Source of the DNA: Candidatus Heimdallarchaeota archaeon
GTDB lineage: Archaea; Asgardarchaeota; Heimdallarchaeia; Heimdallarchaeales; Heimdallarchaeaceae
DNA length: 7,455 nt
Assembly (NCBI GenBank): GCA_016839985.1
Contig: JAEOTG010000229.1
Span: 1-7,455, forward strand
Direction: 5' to 3'
Shown: piece by piece, positions 1-7,131 of the stretch
Numbering within the stretch: position 1 is the first letter of the stretch
How the letters are laid out: every line of letters starts with the position of its first letter
Notes under the pieces: generated by a model
Database searches by the model: none
What the model was told of the DNA's origin: nothing
What the model saw: the letters and a program-made list of their open reading frames with translations, nothing else
Position numbers and translations under genes: made by a program

Positions 1-3000
1 AAATAATACAGTTTATCAAACTCCACAGACAGTTAGCATTGATGTTACCGATGGATCAATAAGTTCATTTCGTTGGGATGGAGGAAGTTGGAGTAACTTC
101 AATGATGAAACTCAAGAATCACTTCCCACAACTCATGGGTGGCATTATCTTGAAATTAAAGCAAGTGATCCTGTTTTTAATAACACAAATGTAGTTATGT
201 ACAAATATGGTTATGATACTTCAGCAGACAATATTCTACTTCATAATGCTATTAGCGGGGATCAATTATCAGGAGGGTTTGAACTTAATTTTAGTGTATA
301 TAACATAGATACTGTTACTTATGAATGGGATGCTAATGGAACACAATTTCCGTTGGTGAGTCCATATGATATAATAACAGATCAGTTCACTGGATGGCAC
401 AATTTGACTATTAGGACTACAGATTTTTACGAAAATAACTCATACTTCTACCTTTTTGAATTTGATTCGGATAATCCTATAATCTATCTAGCTAATGCAA
501 TAAATGGTTCAGTATATCTACCAGGAAGAAGCATAATATTAAGTATAACAGATAACGCTGCGTTTGATTATTTAAAATATAACTGGGATTCAGGTGCTAA
601 CCAAAGCTGGACAGAAGATCCAAGCAATCTTTATATTACTTCTTTACCAATACTTTTTGGAATACGAACGCTCGAGATTTTTGTCAGTGATGAATTTAAC
701 CATACTGCATATTCCTATTATGAATTTCTAGTAGATGATACTATTTTTGATGTGGATTTAGTTAATCTGGTAGATGGTGGGTATTACCAAGGAGGTAATA
801 CGGTAGAGTTGATTGTTCAACAAAGTAATGGAACATGTTATTACAAATGGAATGAAGGGATTGAAAAAAATAAAACAATAGTGGGTGATTCACTTGTTTT
901 GGATGGAATAGATGCAATGCCAGTTATTGAAGGTCTAAATAATTTAACGATACGAACATTTAACTGGACAAATCATGAACATTTTTTTAATTTCTCATTT
1001 ATAGTTGATAATACAGCTCCTACAATTAGCAATATTCAAAGCTATAATGAATCAAGATTTCTAAATACTCAAACATTCTTAATTTATGTTGAAGATAATT
1101 TTATAGATAATACATCCTTAATAATAGAATACTCAATCAATGAAAAGATATATAAAAATCTTCCATACCCATTTGTATTCTCTTTACTTGTCTATTTAGA
1201 TGATGATTATACCTTGGATTTAAGAGTCAGAGACTCAGCTGGAAATATAGGTTATGTTTCAATAATTTTCACAATCGATTCAACTGAACCAGATTTAACT
1301 GTTATTATTCCAGATCTGCAAGATTTAAGGTTAATTGATGGTAATATGTATGTTCCAGCTAATGCAGCAATTCAAGTAACTATAACTGATGATGATGAAA
1401 CAACTTTCAGTTGTTATAAAATTGATAGCGGACCTAAAATTTCCTTCACTGATAGTTTTATTTTGATAAATCCTGATGGAACCATAGTTCTAAGAATTTA
1501 TGCTAATGACACATTAGGTAATGAAAAAATTAAATTTTATGATTTAGTAATTGATAGCCTTGCTCCCAATGTTACACTTTCATTTCCCAGCAATTATTCG
1601 AAGATAAATGAGTTCACTGAACTTGCTTTTGATACTCAAGATGAGAACGAAGTAACAATAGATATAGTAGGATATTATTGGGATATACTACCTGGTTGGT
1701 TTTACCCAGATATCGATTTTAGTACTAATATATATCTCTACAAGCTACTTTATGATACAAATGATAATGCTACCATTTTTATTGAAGCTAGTGATATACT
1801 TGGAAATGTAAAATTATACAATTATAGTTTCTTAATAGATTTTACTCCACCTATAGGTAATATTTTTTATTATAATGAAACTAGTTCAATGCTTGAATTA
1901 GCTGAACCTGGTGAATCTTATGAAGTTCCAGGAAATACAAAACTATGGTATGATGTAGATTCAGATATAGATCATATTTCATATAGGTGGCCTGATGATG
2001 TAGAAGATACTACAAAAAATTATCCTTTTGATGCTTGGTTTGTAAATGTGTCTTTAGTTGATGGGGTTCATAATTTAACAATAACCTTTGTTGATGATAC
2101 TGTAGGTGATAATCCAAATAACATAACAAAAACCTATAGTTTCATTGTAAATGATATTAATATGACTTTCATTTATCCTTCTTATTTCACAAACGATAAT
2201 CACACTATTCTAACTTACAATGATACTTTCATTTACCAAGTAGATATTACAAATTCTACTCAACAACAAATATATGATTTAACGTATTTAATAGAGAAAG
2301 AAGTGTCACTTAACCTCAGTGTTTCAGTAAGTAATATCACTACTGTTTATGAAATTATAATTCATGCAACAAATGTATCATATCTACAAAAAACAAAAGT
2401 GTTTGTTGTTTTTAAGCGATCATCAGGAGGGGGAGAATCAGTAAGATTATACCTAACAATATTGAAAAAAGAAGGACAACTAACGATTCTAGAACAAACG
2501 GATAATAGTGTTGAATATAAAGAGGATATACAGATATTCATGAAATTAAATGATGATTTGGGAGGAAATAGAAGTATATCAAAATTGTTTGTGAATAGTA
2601 CGAATTTAGATTTTCGAGAAATAACAGACTTTGTTTTCGATAATGTGACATATATATGCAGCTTCAATTATTCTACTTTTAATTTTGGTAGTAAAGGTAA
2701 TTTCTCAATTAGTATCAGTGCTGAATCTCTCTTCTATTATGCAAATACTACATCGAGTACAACCATTGATATAGAAATCAGACCAATTCCAGTTTATATT
2801 GCTATGTGGGTTTCAAACTCCACGATATTGGAAGGATCTGCTGTATCAATTTATGCAAATCTAACAATAGGAGATGGTACTCCTATAAGTTATGTATCAG
2901 TAACTTTCTACATCTATATTTATTATAAGAATGCAACTGGAGAGCCAACTTTTCTAAGGCTAGCAATTACAGATTTCAATGATTCAACTAGTATTTCAGA

Positions 3001-3811
3001 TCTTACAAACATTGATGGAACTGCATCTACAACCTATACGCTTGAGTCAAATGTAGCATATATCCGAATAACATGTGGTTTTGTCGGAAACGCCTCACTT
3101 GACCAGATACTTTATGAACTTCAAGAAATAGTAATAACTTTCCCACCACCGGAACCAGAAGTATTTCCAAAATGGTTGATGTATACAATTATAGGAGGAA
3201 GTATAGGTCTTGTAGCAATAATCTCCTTTATAATCTACAAATTAACAAGACCAAAACCATTCGAAGCTTTGATGGAAAAAGTGACAGAAGAGGAGATTGC
3301 AACTTACTATTCCATAATGAGTCCTGGAGTTGTTCTAACGATATTCGATCAGAAAAAAGGACCAATTCCTATAGTAGACGATCATAGTTTATCGATAGCT
3401 AGATTTAGAAACCGAATAGCTATTGGTATTGAAAACTTCTTGTTAAAAATTGCAGATCAAGCTTATTCAAGCTTAGGCTTTGAAGAGCATACAACTGAAA
3501 GACGTACAGGTTCCATTAGATTGCCTAGAGAACAGATGATTGGAATGATTCATGGAATACAATTAGAAAACAAAGCAGCTAGAGGAGGATTTGAGAATCT
3601 CTCACTGATTGTATTGGCAGACAATGAATACGGTAATTTCCTTCTTTCTTATCAAGAGTTTATTTATGATGATATTGATGAATTGATTTCTAAACTTATA
3701 GCTAAAAAACCACTTGCAGAAGTTAAAGAAGTATTATCTGAAATTCGAAGAAAATCAGTTATTGTTATGCTTGCAGCTCAACAATATGAATTAGCTCAAA
3801 ATGGTAATTAA
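1..3811 (+). CDS. Giant Ig-repeat surface protein with one membrane helix and cytoplasmic longin-like domain (5' partial)
   Basis: The frame is open from the first complete codon at base 2, so the ATG at 197 is internal and the true start is left of the window; 1269 residues are visible. Residues 1 to about 720 hold eight tandem beta-sandwich repeats, each with a G-W/H-x-L-T-I-x-x-x-D core, resembling archaeal and bacterial Ig-like surface modules. Residues about 720-1050 hold further beta-rich domains; the last resembles invasin-type Ig (Big_1-like), with a G-T-P-I-S turn and a later D-G-T-A-S-T-T-Y strand. A proline-rich linker leads into a 22-residue helix (1058-1079) followed by K and R, so the large part is outside and 190 residues are inside. 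About 40 N-x-S/T sequons are visible and only one lies after the helix, which fits a glycosylated ectodomain. The cytoplasmic part looks longin-like. The ligand is unknown; adhesion or sensing is inference. A terminator-like signal follows. Confidence 0.9.
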   Translation, partial: NNTVYQTPQTVSIDVTDGSISSFRWDGGSWSNFNDETQESLPTTHGWHYLEIKASDPVFNNTNVVMYKYGYDTSADNILLHNAISGDQLSGGFELNFSVYNIDTVTYEWDANGTQFPLVSPYDIITDQFTGWHNLTIRTTDFYENNSYFYLFEFDSDNPIIYLANAINGSVYLPGRSIILSITDNAAFDYLKYNWDSGANQSWTEDPSNLYITSLPILFGIRTLEIFVSDEFNHTAYSYYEFLVDDTIFDVDLVNLVDGGYYQGGNTVELIVQQSNGTCYYKWNEGIEKNKTIVGDSLVLDGIDAMPVIEGLNNLTIRTFNWTNHEHFFNFSFIVDNTAPTISNIQSYNESRFLNTQTFLIYVEDNFIDNTSLIIEYSINEKIYKNLPYPFVFSLLVYLDDDYTLDLRVRDSAGNIGYVSIIFTIDSTEPDLTVIIPDLQDLRLIDGNMYVPANAAIQVTITDDDETTFSCYKIDSGPKISFTDSFILINPDGTIVLRIYANDTLGNEKIKFYDLVIDSLAPNVTLSFPSNYSKINEFTELAFDTQDENEVTIDIVGYYWDILPGWFYPDIDFSTNIYLYKLLYDTNDNATIFIEASDILGNVKLYNYSFLIDFTPPIGNIFYYNETSSMLELAEPGESYEVPGNTKLWYDVDSDIDHISYRWPDDVEDTTKNYPFDAWFVNVSLVDGVHNLTITFVDDTVGDNPNNITKTYSFIVNDINMTFIYPSYFTNDNHTILTYNDTFIYQVDITNSTQQQIYDLTYLIEKEVSLNLSVSVSNITTVYEIIIHATNVSYLQKTKVFVVFKRSSGGGESVRLYLTILKKEGQLTILEQTDNSVEYKEDIQIFMKLNDDLGGNRSISKLFVNSTNLDFREITDFVFDNVTYICSFNYSTFNFGSKGNFSISISAESLFYYANTTSSTTIDIEIRPIPVYIAMWVSNSTILEGSAVSIYANLTIGDGTPISYVSVTFYIYIYYKNATGEPTFLRLAITDFNDSTSISDLTNIDGTASTTYTLESNVAYIRITCGFVGNASLDQILYELQEIVITFPPPEPEVFPKWLMYTIIGGSIGLVAIISFIIYKLTRPKPFEALMEKVTEEEIATYYSIMSPGVVLTIFDQKKGPIPIVDDHSLSIARFRNRIAIGIENFLLKIADQAYSSLGFEEHTTERRTGSIRLPREQMIGMIHGIQLENKAARGGFENLSLIVLADNEYGNFLLSYQEFIYDDIDELISKLIAKKPLAEVKEVLSEIRRKSVIVMLAAQQYELAQNGN
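137..2095 (+). repeat. Eight tandem Ig-like protein repeats
   Basis: The repeated core strand (G-x-H-x-L-x-I-x-x-x-D, with the last positions sometimes followed by x-x-G-N) begins at bases 137, 392, 659, 932, 1202, 1478, 1763 and 2063. Spacing is 85, 89, 91, 90, 92, 95 and 100 codons. Most units also carry an aromatic-W/Y-D strand before the core and an (F/L)-x-(I/V)-D-x-x-x-P junction after it. The repetition is at protein level; the DNA copies are too diverged to call a nucleotide repeat. The first visible unit is cut by the window edge, so the full array may be longer. Confidence 0.8.
3173..3238 (+). other. Single transmembrane helix of the surface protein
   Basis: Residues 1058-1079 of the visible protein form an uncharged hydrophobic stretch with two adjacent glycines (I-I-G-G-S-I-G). 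It is preceded by a linker rich in P and E and followed by K-L-T-R-P-K-P, a positive stop-transfer side. This gives an outside-in (type I) topology. No other hydrophobic stretch of this length is visible in the protein. Confidence 0.9.
3329..3766 (+). other. Cytoplasmic longin/roadblock-like domain of the surface protein
   Basis: After the helix the visible residues from about 1110 read as two short strands (V-V-L-T-I-F-D, then a K-K-G-P-I-P-I turn and strand), a long amphipathic helix (around I-E-N-F-L-L-K-I-A-D), three strands (around G-M-I-H-G-I-Q, L-S-L-I-V-L-A and G-N-F-L-L-S) and further helices (D-D-I-D-E-L-I-S-K-L). This beta-beta-alpha-beta-beta-beta-alpha order is that of longin/profilin-like folds, which often bind small GTPases. 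The order was read by eye and no homology search was possible. An unrelated alpha/beta signalling domain remains possible. Confidence 0.5.
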
Positions 3812-3838
3812 ACCTCTTTCTCTTCTTTCTATCGTCAG

Positions 3839-3865
3839 TATCGATATATTGATATGCTTTTTTTT
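3839..3865 (+). terminator. Hairpin plus T8 terminator after the surface protein gene
   Basis: Bases 3839-3854 fold as a 6-bp stem (TATCGA pairing TTGATA, with one G-U pair) around a TATA loop. Three bases later comes an unbroken run of eight T (3858-3865). Archaeal termination needs little more than an oligo-T run, so the T8 alone would suffice. A pyrimidine-rich tract at 3814-3830 just after the stop codon may contribute. The signal lies between the surface protein gene and the next promoter, which suggests separate transcripts. Confidence 0.6.
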
Positions 3866-3872
3866 ACTTTGA

Positions 3873-3879
3873 TTATATA
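3873..3879 (+). promoter_or_regulatory. TATA-like box upstream of the 597-residue GTPase gene
   Basis: TTATATA ends 38 bases before the GTG start. Archaeal transcription starts about 25 bases after the TATA box, which gives a leader of roughly 15-20 bases that includes the Shine-Dalgarno-like site. A second AT-rich motif (ATAAATATTA) just downstream is an alternative. In an AT-rich genome such boxes also arise by chance, so position is the main support. Confidence 0.45.
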
Positions 3880-3904
3880 CAGATAAATATTAATAGCACT
3901 AGCA

Positions 3905-3909
3905 AGGGG
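3905..3909 (+). promoter_or_regulatory. Shine-Dalgarno-like site before the GTG start
   Basis: AGGGG lies 8 bases before the GTG at 3918 and is the only G-rich run in the AT-rich leader. It matches the anti-Shine-Dalgarno only partly, but its spacing is right and it supports the GTG start. Confidence 0.5.
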
Positions 3910-3917
3910 AAAAACTC

Positions 3918-5711
3918 GTGTCATATCTATTTGATGAACTCTATGGTGACAAAGATGATGCTCCAGAAATAGAGGATAAAATACTATTGATGGGGCTACA
4001 AGCTGCTGGAAAAACAGCTATTAAAGATGTAGTATTTTTTGATAAACGCCCAAATGATATGGTAGATTACATGGCTACTGTTCATTATCAAAGGCATTTT
4101 ATCGACGAGGAACAAAAAAGTTTAGTAATAGATTCTGGAGGGCAAGAAGCTTATTGGAATGAAGCAGTAACACACTTTCGTCATCTTGTTTTTTCTAATG
4201 TTAAACTCCTTGTTTGGGTAGTTGATGTTACAAAACCTGAGCTTTTTGAAGAATCTGAAAGAAGGTTCAGTTTTACGATTAGGCAATTTAAAAAAGAAAA
4301 TCCTGATGGAAATATAACAGTCCTTTGTCACAAAGTTGATCTTGTTACTCCTGAGAGGATGGTAGTACTTCACCAACATATTCGCGAATTATTTGATGAT
4401 CCACGTTTTGAGATAGAGTTTGAGAATACAAGTATCTACTACCCAGATAGTCTCAAAGATCTAGTTTTTACTGTTATGAGAGAAGCAGGAATTAACACTC
4501 AACGATTTGAATTAATCTCAAATCTAGGTGAAAAAGTAGAAGAGAGTCAAGAATTTCAAAGCTTTGCAATGGAGCATAAAGAGGATCCAAGGATACAACA
4601 ATTAAGAGACTATCTTAATCCAGAACCTCAAGCTGTTATGCCTACTTTTGGGAAACTAGATTTACAATTTGATCTTACAGAATATGGGATAATAGAAATT
4701 GTTTTAATCGATAAAGAAACTTATTCTCCAATTATTGGTGCCTCTTCTCAATCTGACGCTCTTATAGAAAAATCAATGGATTATTTAATAGGATTACATG
4801 AAATAAAAACTAGACTTCGTGAAATGGGAGATCAGATAGAAGCTACAGGTTCAGTATTTTCAACAACAGGTGATAAAATTCATGGCATGATTTTCAATCT
4901 TGCAACTAATTATTTACTAATAACATCTCTTTCAGCAATTACTGAAGAAAGAAAGGAGCAATTATTTGAACTAATTCTTAAATTTGCTCAAACTACAGAG
5001 GAAGTAAAGAAAGTTGAAGCTCCTGAAGAAGTAATAGAACCAATACCTATTGAAGAAGCTCCATTGGTAGTTGAAGCTGAAGCACCATTGGAAGTAGCTG
5101 AAGAAGCAAAAGTGGAAGAAGCTCTTGTTGAGATTATAGAAAAACCTCTGGAAGTAATTACAGTTGAAACAGAAACAGAAATACAAATAGCTGAAGAACT
5201 TGTTGTAGAATCACAGTCAGTTCCAGTTGCTCCTTCAGAAGATATTGAAGTTCAATCTGAGTTAAAAGATGAACTAGCTGCGGGATTAACTGAAATTCTT
5301 CAACAACCAAGTGTTCCTGATGATGAAGTTCCTCAACCTGAACCTGTTACTGAAATGATTGAAGGCAAAGCAGAAACAGAAGTATCTGAAGAACTGATGC
5401 AAGAGGTAGGATCTTTTGTAAGTGGTGAAATAGATGTAACCTCAGAAGCAGTACAAGTTGAAACAGAACCTGTAGTAGAAACAGCTACAGATGATGATGA
5501 AATCAGAATAGATTTCAATGCTGATGATATCAAAAATTTTGCTAACTTCTTAATGAAAACTAAGACCGAAGTTTCAAATGGAATATTTTCTGATGCAGCA
5601 ATTAAAGGTATGTCCGATTTTCTAACCCAATCGGTTTCAAAAGATTCAGAAACAACTGAGGAAGTAGAATCTGAGGAACAAAAAACTGAAACAGAAGAAA
5701 ATGAAGAGTAG
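3918..5711 (+). CDS. Rag/Gtr-type small GTPase with roadblock-like domain and long acidic tail (RagC-like)
   Basis: Residues about 18-190 form a Ras-superfamily G domain: P-loop G-L-Q-A-A-G-K-T (26-33), switch I A-T around 53-54, D-S-G-G-Q (72-76), H-K-V-D (138-141, the Rag signature in place of N-K-x-D) and T-S-I (171-173) as G5. The strand and P-loop I-L-L-M-G-L with the following K-x-V-V-F recalls eukaryotic RagC. Residues about 245-358 read as a roadblock/longin-like alpha/beta domain, the part through which eukaryotic Rags dimerise. Residues about 367-597 are a Glu/Val/Pro-rich acidic tail with a hydrophobic helical island at 527-573. There is no signal peptide or membrane helix, so the protein is cytosolic. 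GTG is the only usable start: an in-frame TAG sits at 3900-3902 and the next Met is residue 25, inside the first G-domain strand. It probably works as a GTP-switch partner of the convergent GTPase. The G-domain call is secure; the RagC resemblance is weaker. Confidence 0.92.
   Translation: MSYLFDELYGDKDDAPEIEDKILLMGLQAAGKTAIKDVVFFDKRPNDMVDYMATVHYQRHFIDEEQKSLVIDSGGQEAYWNEAVTHFRHLVFSNVKLLVWVVDVTKPELFEESERRFSFTIRQFKKENPDGNITVLCHKVDLVTPERMVVLHQHIRELFDDPRFEIEFENTSIYYPDSLKDLVFTVMREAGINTQRFELISNLGEKVEESQEFQSFAMEHKEDPRIQQLRDYLNPEPQAVMPTFGKLDLQFDLTEYGIIEIVLIDKETYSPIIGASSQSDALIEKSMDYLIGLHEIKTRLREMGDQIEATGSVFSTTGDKIHGMIFNLATNYLLITSLSAITEERKEQLFELILKFAQTTEEVKKVEAPEEVIEPIPIEEAPLVVEAEAPLEVAEEAKVEEALVEIIEKPLEVITVETETEIQIAEELVVESQSVPVAPSEDIEVQSELKDELAAGLTEILQQPSVPDDEVPQPEPVTEMIEGKAETEVSEELMQEVGSFVSGEIDVTSEAVQVETEPVVETATDDDEIRIDFNADDIKNFANFLMKTKTEVSNGIFSDAAIKGMSDFLTQSVSKDSETTEEVESEEQKTETEENEE
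5016..5708 (+). other. Acidic low-complexity tail of the RagC-like GTPase
   Basis: About 230 residues dominated by E, V, P, T, A and S, with recurring E-E-A/E-E-V and P-L-(V/E)-V patterns, probably disordered. Within it, residues 527-573 (bases 5496-5636) break the pattern: the run D-D-I-K-N-F-A-N-F-L-M-K followed by D-A-A-I-K-G-M-S-D-F-L-T suggests two amphipathic helices, a possible binding motif. Eukaryotic Rags do not have so long an acidic tail. Confidence 0.75.
5680..5685 (-). terminator. Possible T6 terminator of the 409-residue GTPase gene
   Basis: On the minus strand a run of six T begins 31 bases after the stop codon, inside the acidic tail of the convergent gene. Oligo-T can end archaeal transcripts, and no better signal fits in the 5-base gap. 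A run of this length is common in such DNA, so the call is weak. Confidence 0.2.
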
Positions 5712-5716
5712 TTAAG

Positions 5717-6946
5717 TTATATTGGTCTACTTTTGTCAAATCTTCTATATTCTAAATCACTATCTAAGAATATTGGTATCTCTCTTATTCCTTCAATACA
5801 TTCATGAATGGGATACATCTCAATTGTTGTAACACCAAAACCTGCAGATATCTTAATACCTCTTTCTAGATTCTCTGCGTTTTCGACTGCCACATCTAAA
5901 ACTGATTTTTGTACTTGCTTTCCACAAATATCACACTTGACACTTACTTTTGAATCATATCTTCTTTCAAGTTCCTCAAGATTTCGAATTTGATTCTTTT
6001 CTAAATAGTTATTAAGTGTGCTTTTCATTTTTGCTTTTGCTTGCCCTATTAATTCATCAGGCTGGAAAATATGCATTACTCTTCCACTCATTTCTAAAAA
6101 CGATTTTCTAGCAGTATTCAAATCATTAATTCCATCAAAAACTGATGTCACAACTAAATCGTTTTCTATTTCTCTCATGAAAACTGAATAATTACCTAAT
6201 GAAAAAACCGCAAAATCAAGAACCATACCAGGGAAATAAGTGTTAGAGAGCTCATTTCTTAGTCTTTCAAAGTTGACTCCCGCAGGTCTTTCAGGTTCTG
6301 AATATAATACTAGACCATGAGATGTTGAAACTGCAATAAATGCTAAATCATAATTTCCAAAGATATCTTTTATTTCGGAAGTTTTTGCATCATCTCTTGG
6401 GAAAATTAGAGTTAAAACTTTCTGCATTGCGTCCCACAGAGTGTCTTCAAAAATAGATGTACCAAATATGTCTGCATTTTCTATGTTTTCAATTTCAAAA
6501 ATATCTTTTATTGATTTCAAAATTGCTTCTCTCTTGTTTGTTGGCACAACGTCCATTTTATGTGCAAAAACATATATTCTGCCATATGGACTTATTTCTT
6601 TGATGTTTTCTACTGTAAGATCAAAGTAATATTTGGATCTCATAACATTAGCTGCATCTGATACATCAACTACGAAAATTATTGCTTTCACATCAGAGAA
6701 AGTTCTCTCTTTGTATTGGTCAAAAGCTTCATTTATGTAAGCACTCTGACCTCCCACATCAAATAAATTAATTGAGCTACCAGCCATATTGAATAATTTT
6801 CTGTTTATTCTAACTGTAGCAGGATTCTGTGATGTAGCTTCTGGAGCAAATCCTTCGAAAATAACTTGTCTAATTGAAGTTTTTCCTGATTGTGATAATC
6901 CTAGAATTGCGACTTTTGATTCGAATTTACCACTGCTTTGACTCAT
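5717..6946 (-). CDS. Rag/Gtr-type small GTPase with roadblock-like domain and C-terminal Cys/His (zinc-type) domain (RagA-like)
   Basis: Residues about 10-183 form a G domain: P-loop G-L-S-Q-S-G-K-T-S (16-24), switch I P-A-T (42-44), D-V-G-G-Q (63-67), H-K-M-D (129-132) and T-S-I-F-E-D-T-L (163-170), the last close to the T-S-I-W-D-E-T-L of RagA. Residues about 193-294 read as the roadblock-like domain of Rag proteins: D-L-A-F-I-A-V-S strand, long helix, strands, and a closing N-T-A-R-K-S-F helix that recalls the N-A-R-K-H-F of RagA. Residues 296-333 are a charged helix. Residues 338-383 hold C-x-x-C and H-x-C (C338, C341, H381, C383), a likely zinc site not found in eukaryotic Rags. No signal peptide or membrane segment is seen. 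The ATG is fixed by an in-frame TGA nine bases upstream (6953-6955). It converges on the other GTPase gene with a 5-base gap. A role as GTP switch and dimer partner is inferred. Confidence 0.93.
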   Translation of the reverse strand: MSQSSGKFESKVAILGLSQSGKTSIRQVIFEGFAPEATSQNPATVRINRKLFNMAGSSINLFDVGGQSAYINEAFDQYKERTFSDVKAIIFVVDVSDAANVMRSKYYFDLTVENIKEISPYGRIYVFAHKMDVVPTNKREAILKSIKDIFEIENIENADIFGTSIFEDTLWDAMQKVLTLIFPRDDAKTSEIKDIFGNYDLAFIAVSTSHGLVLYSEPERPAGVNFERLRNELSNTYFPGMVLDFAVFSLGNYSVFMREIENDLVVTSVFDGINDLNTARKSFLEMSGRVMHIFQPDELIGQAKAKMKSTLNNYLEKNQIRNLEELERRYDSKVSVKCDICGKQVQKSVLDVAVENAENLERGIKISAGFGVTTIEMYPIHECIEGIREIPIFLDSDLEYRRFDKSRPI

Positions 6947-6960
6947 ATATCTTCACTCTC
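6947..6960 (-). promoter_or_regulatory. Start context of the 409-residue GTPase gene
   Basis: Read on the minus strand, GAGAGTGAAGATAT stands directly before the ATG. GAGTGA is a weak Shine-Dalgarno-like match about 6 bases from the start. The in-frame TGA inside it rules out a longer protein. Confidence 0.35.
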
Positions 6961-6977
6961 TTTAAGCGTTTTTTCCC

Positions 6978-6985
6978 TTATAAAA
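6978..6985 (-). promoter_or_regulatory. TATA-like box of the 409-residue GTPase gene
   Basis: The minus strand reads TTTTATAA ending 31 bases before the ATG. A start about 25 bases downstream would leave a very short leader, as is common in archaea. A second AT run at 7035-7044 (AATATATATT) about 90 bases upstream is an alternative that would give a leader of some 60 bases. No clear BRE was recognised. Confidence 0.4.
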
Positions 6986-7131
6986 TGTTATGTTAGTCTA
7001 AATCCTAGTTAAACAAAATTTTGCAGTGTAAAAAAATATATATTCACTTTTAGAATTCTAGACATAAAGGATTTTAAGTTTCAGAATGTGAGGTTTTTCC
7101 TTCTTCCTTAGAATTATGTTTAACTTCTTGT

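Noticed and set aside
197..199. ATG as start of the large surface protein
   Set aside because: The frame stays open to the left edge and the upstream residues contain another copy of the repeat core (bases 137-169), so this Met is internal.
2362..2667. 101-codon minus-strand open frame
   Set aside because: It lies wholly inside the surface protein gene, has no repeat or domain logic of its own and is an antisense shadow.
3172..3387. 71-codon plus-strand open frame
   Set aside because: Out-of-frame shadow over the membrane helix and cytoplasmic start of the surface protein; low-complexity R/S/N-rich product.
4122..5533. Several minus-strand open frames of 66-85 codons opposite the RagC-like GTPase
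   Set aside because: They mirror the codon bias of the sense gene: F/Y/C-rich or S/T-rich products opposite Glu- and Val-rich coding DNA, with no start signals.
5808..6629. Two plus-strand open frames of about 60 codons opposite the 409-residue GTPase
   Set aside because: Antisense shadows of a well-supported gene with clear G motifs.
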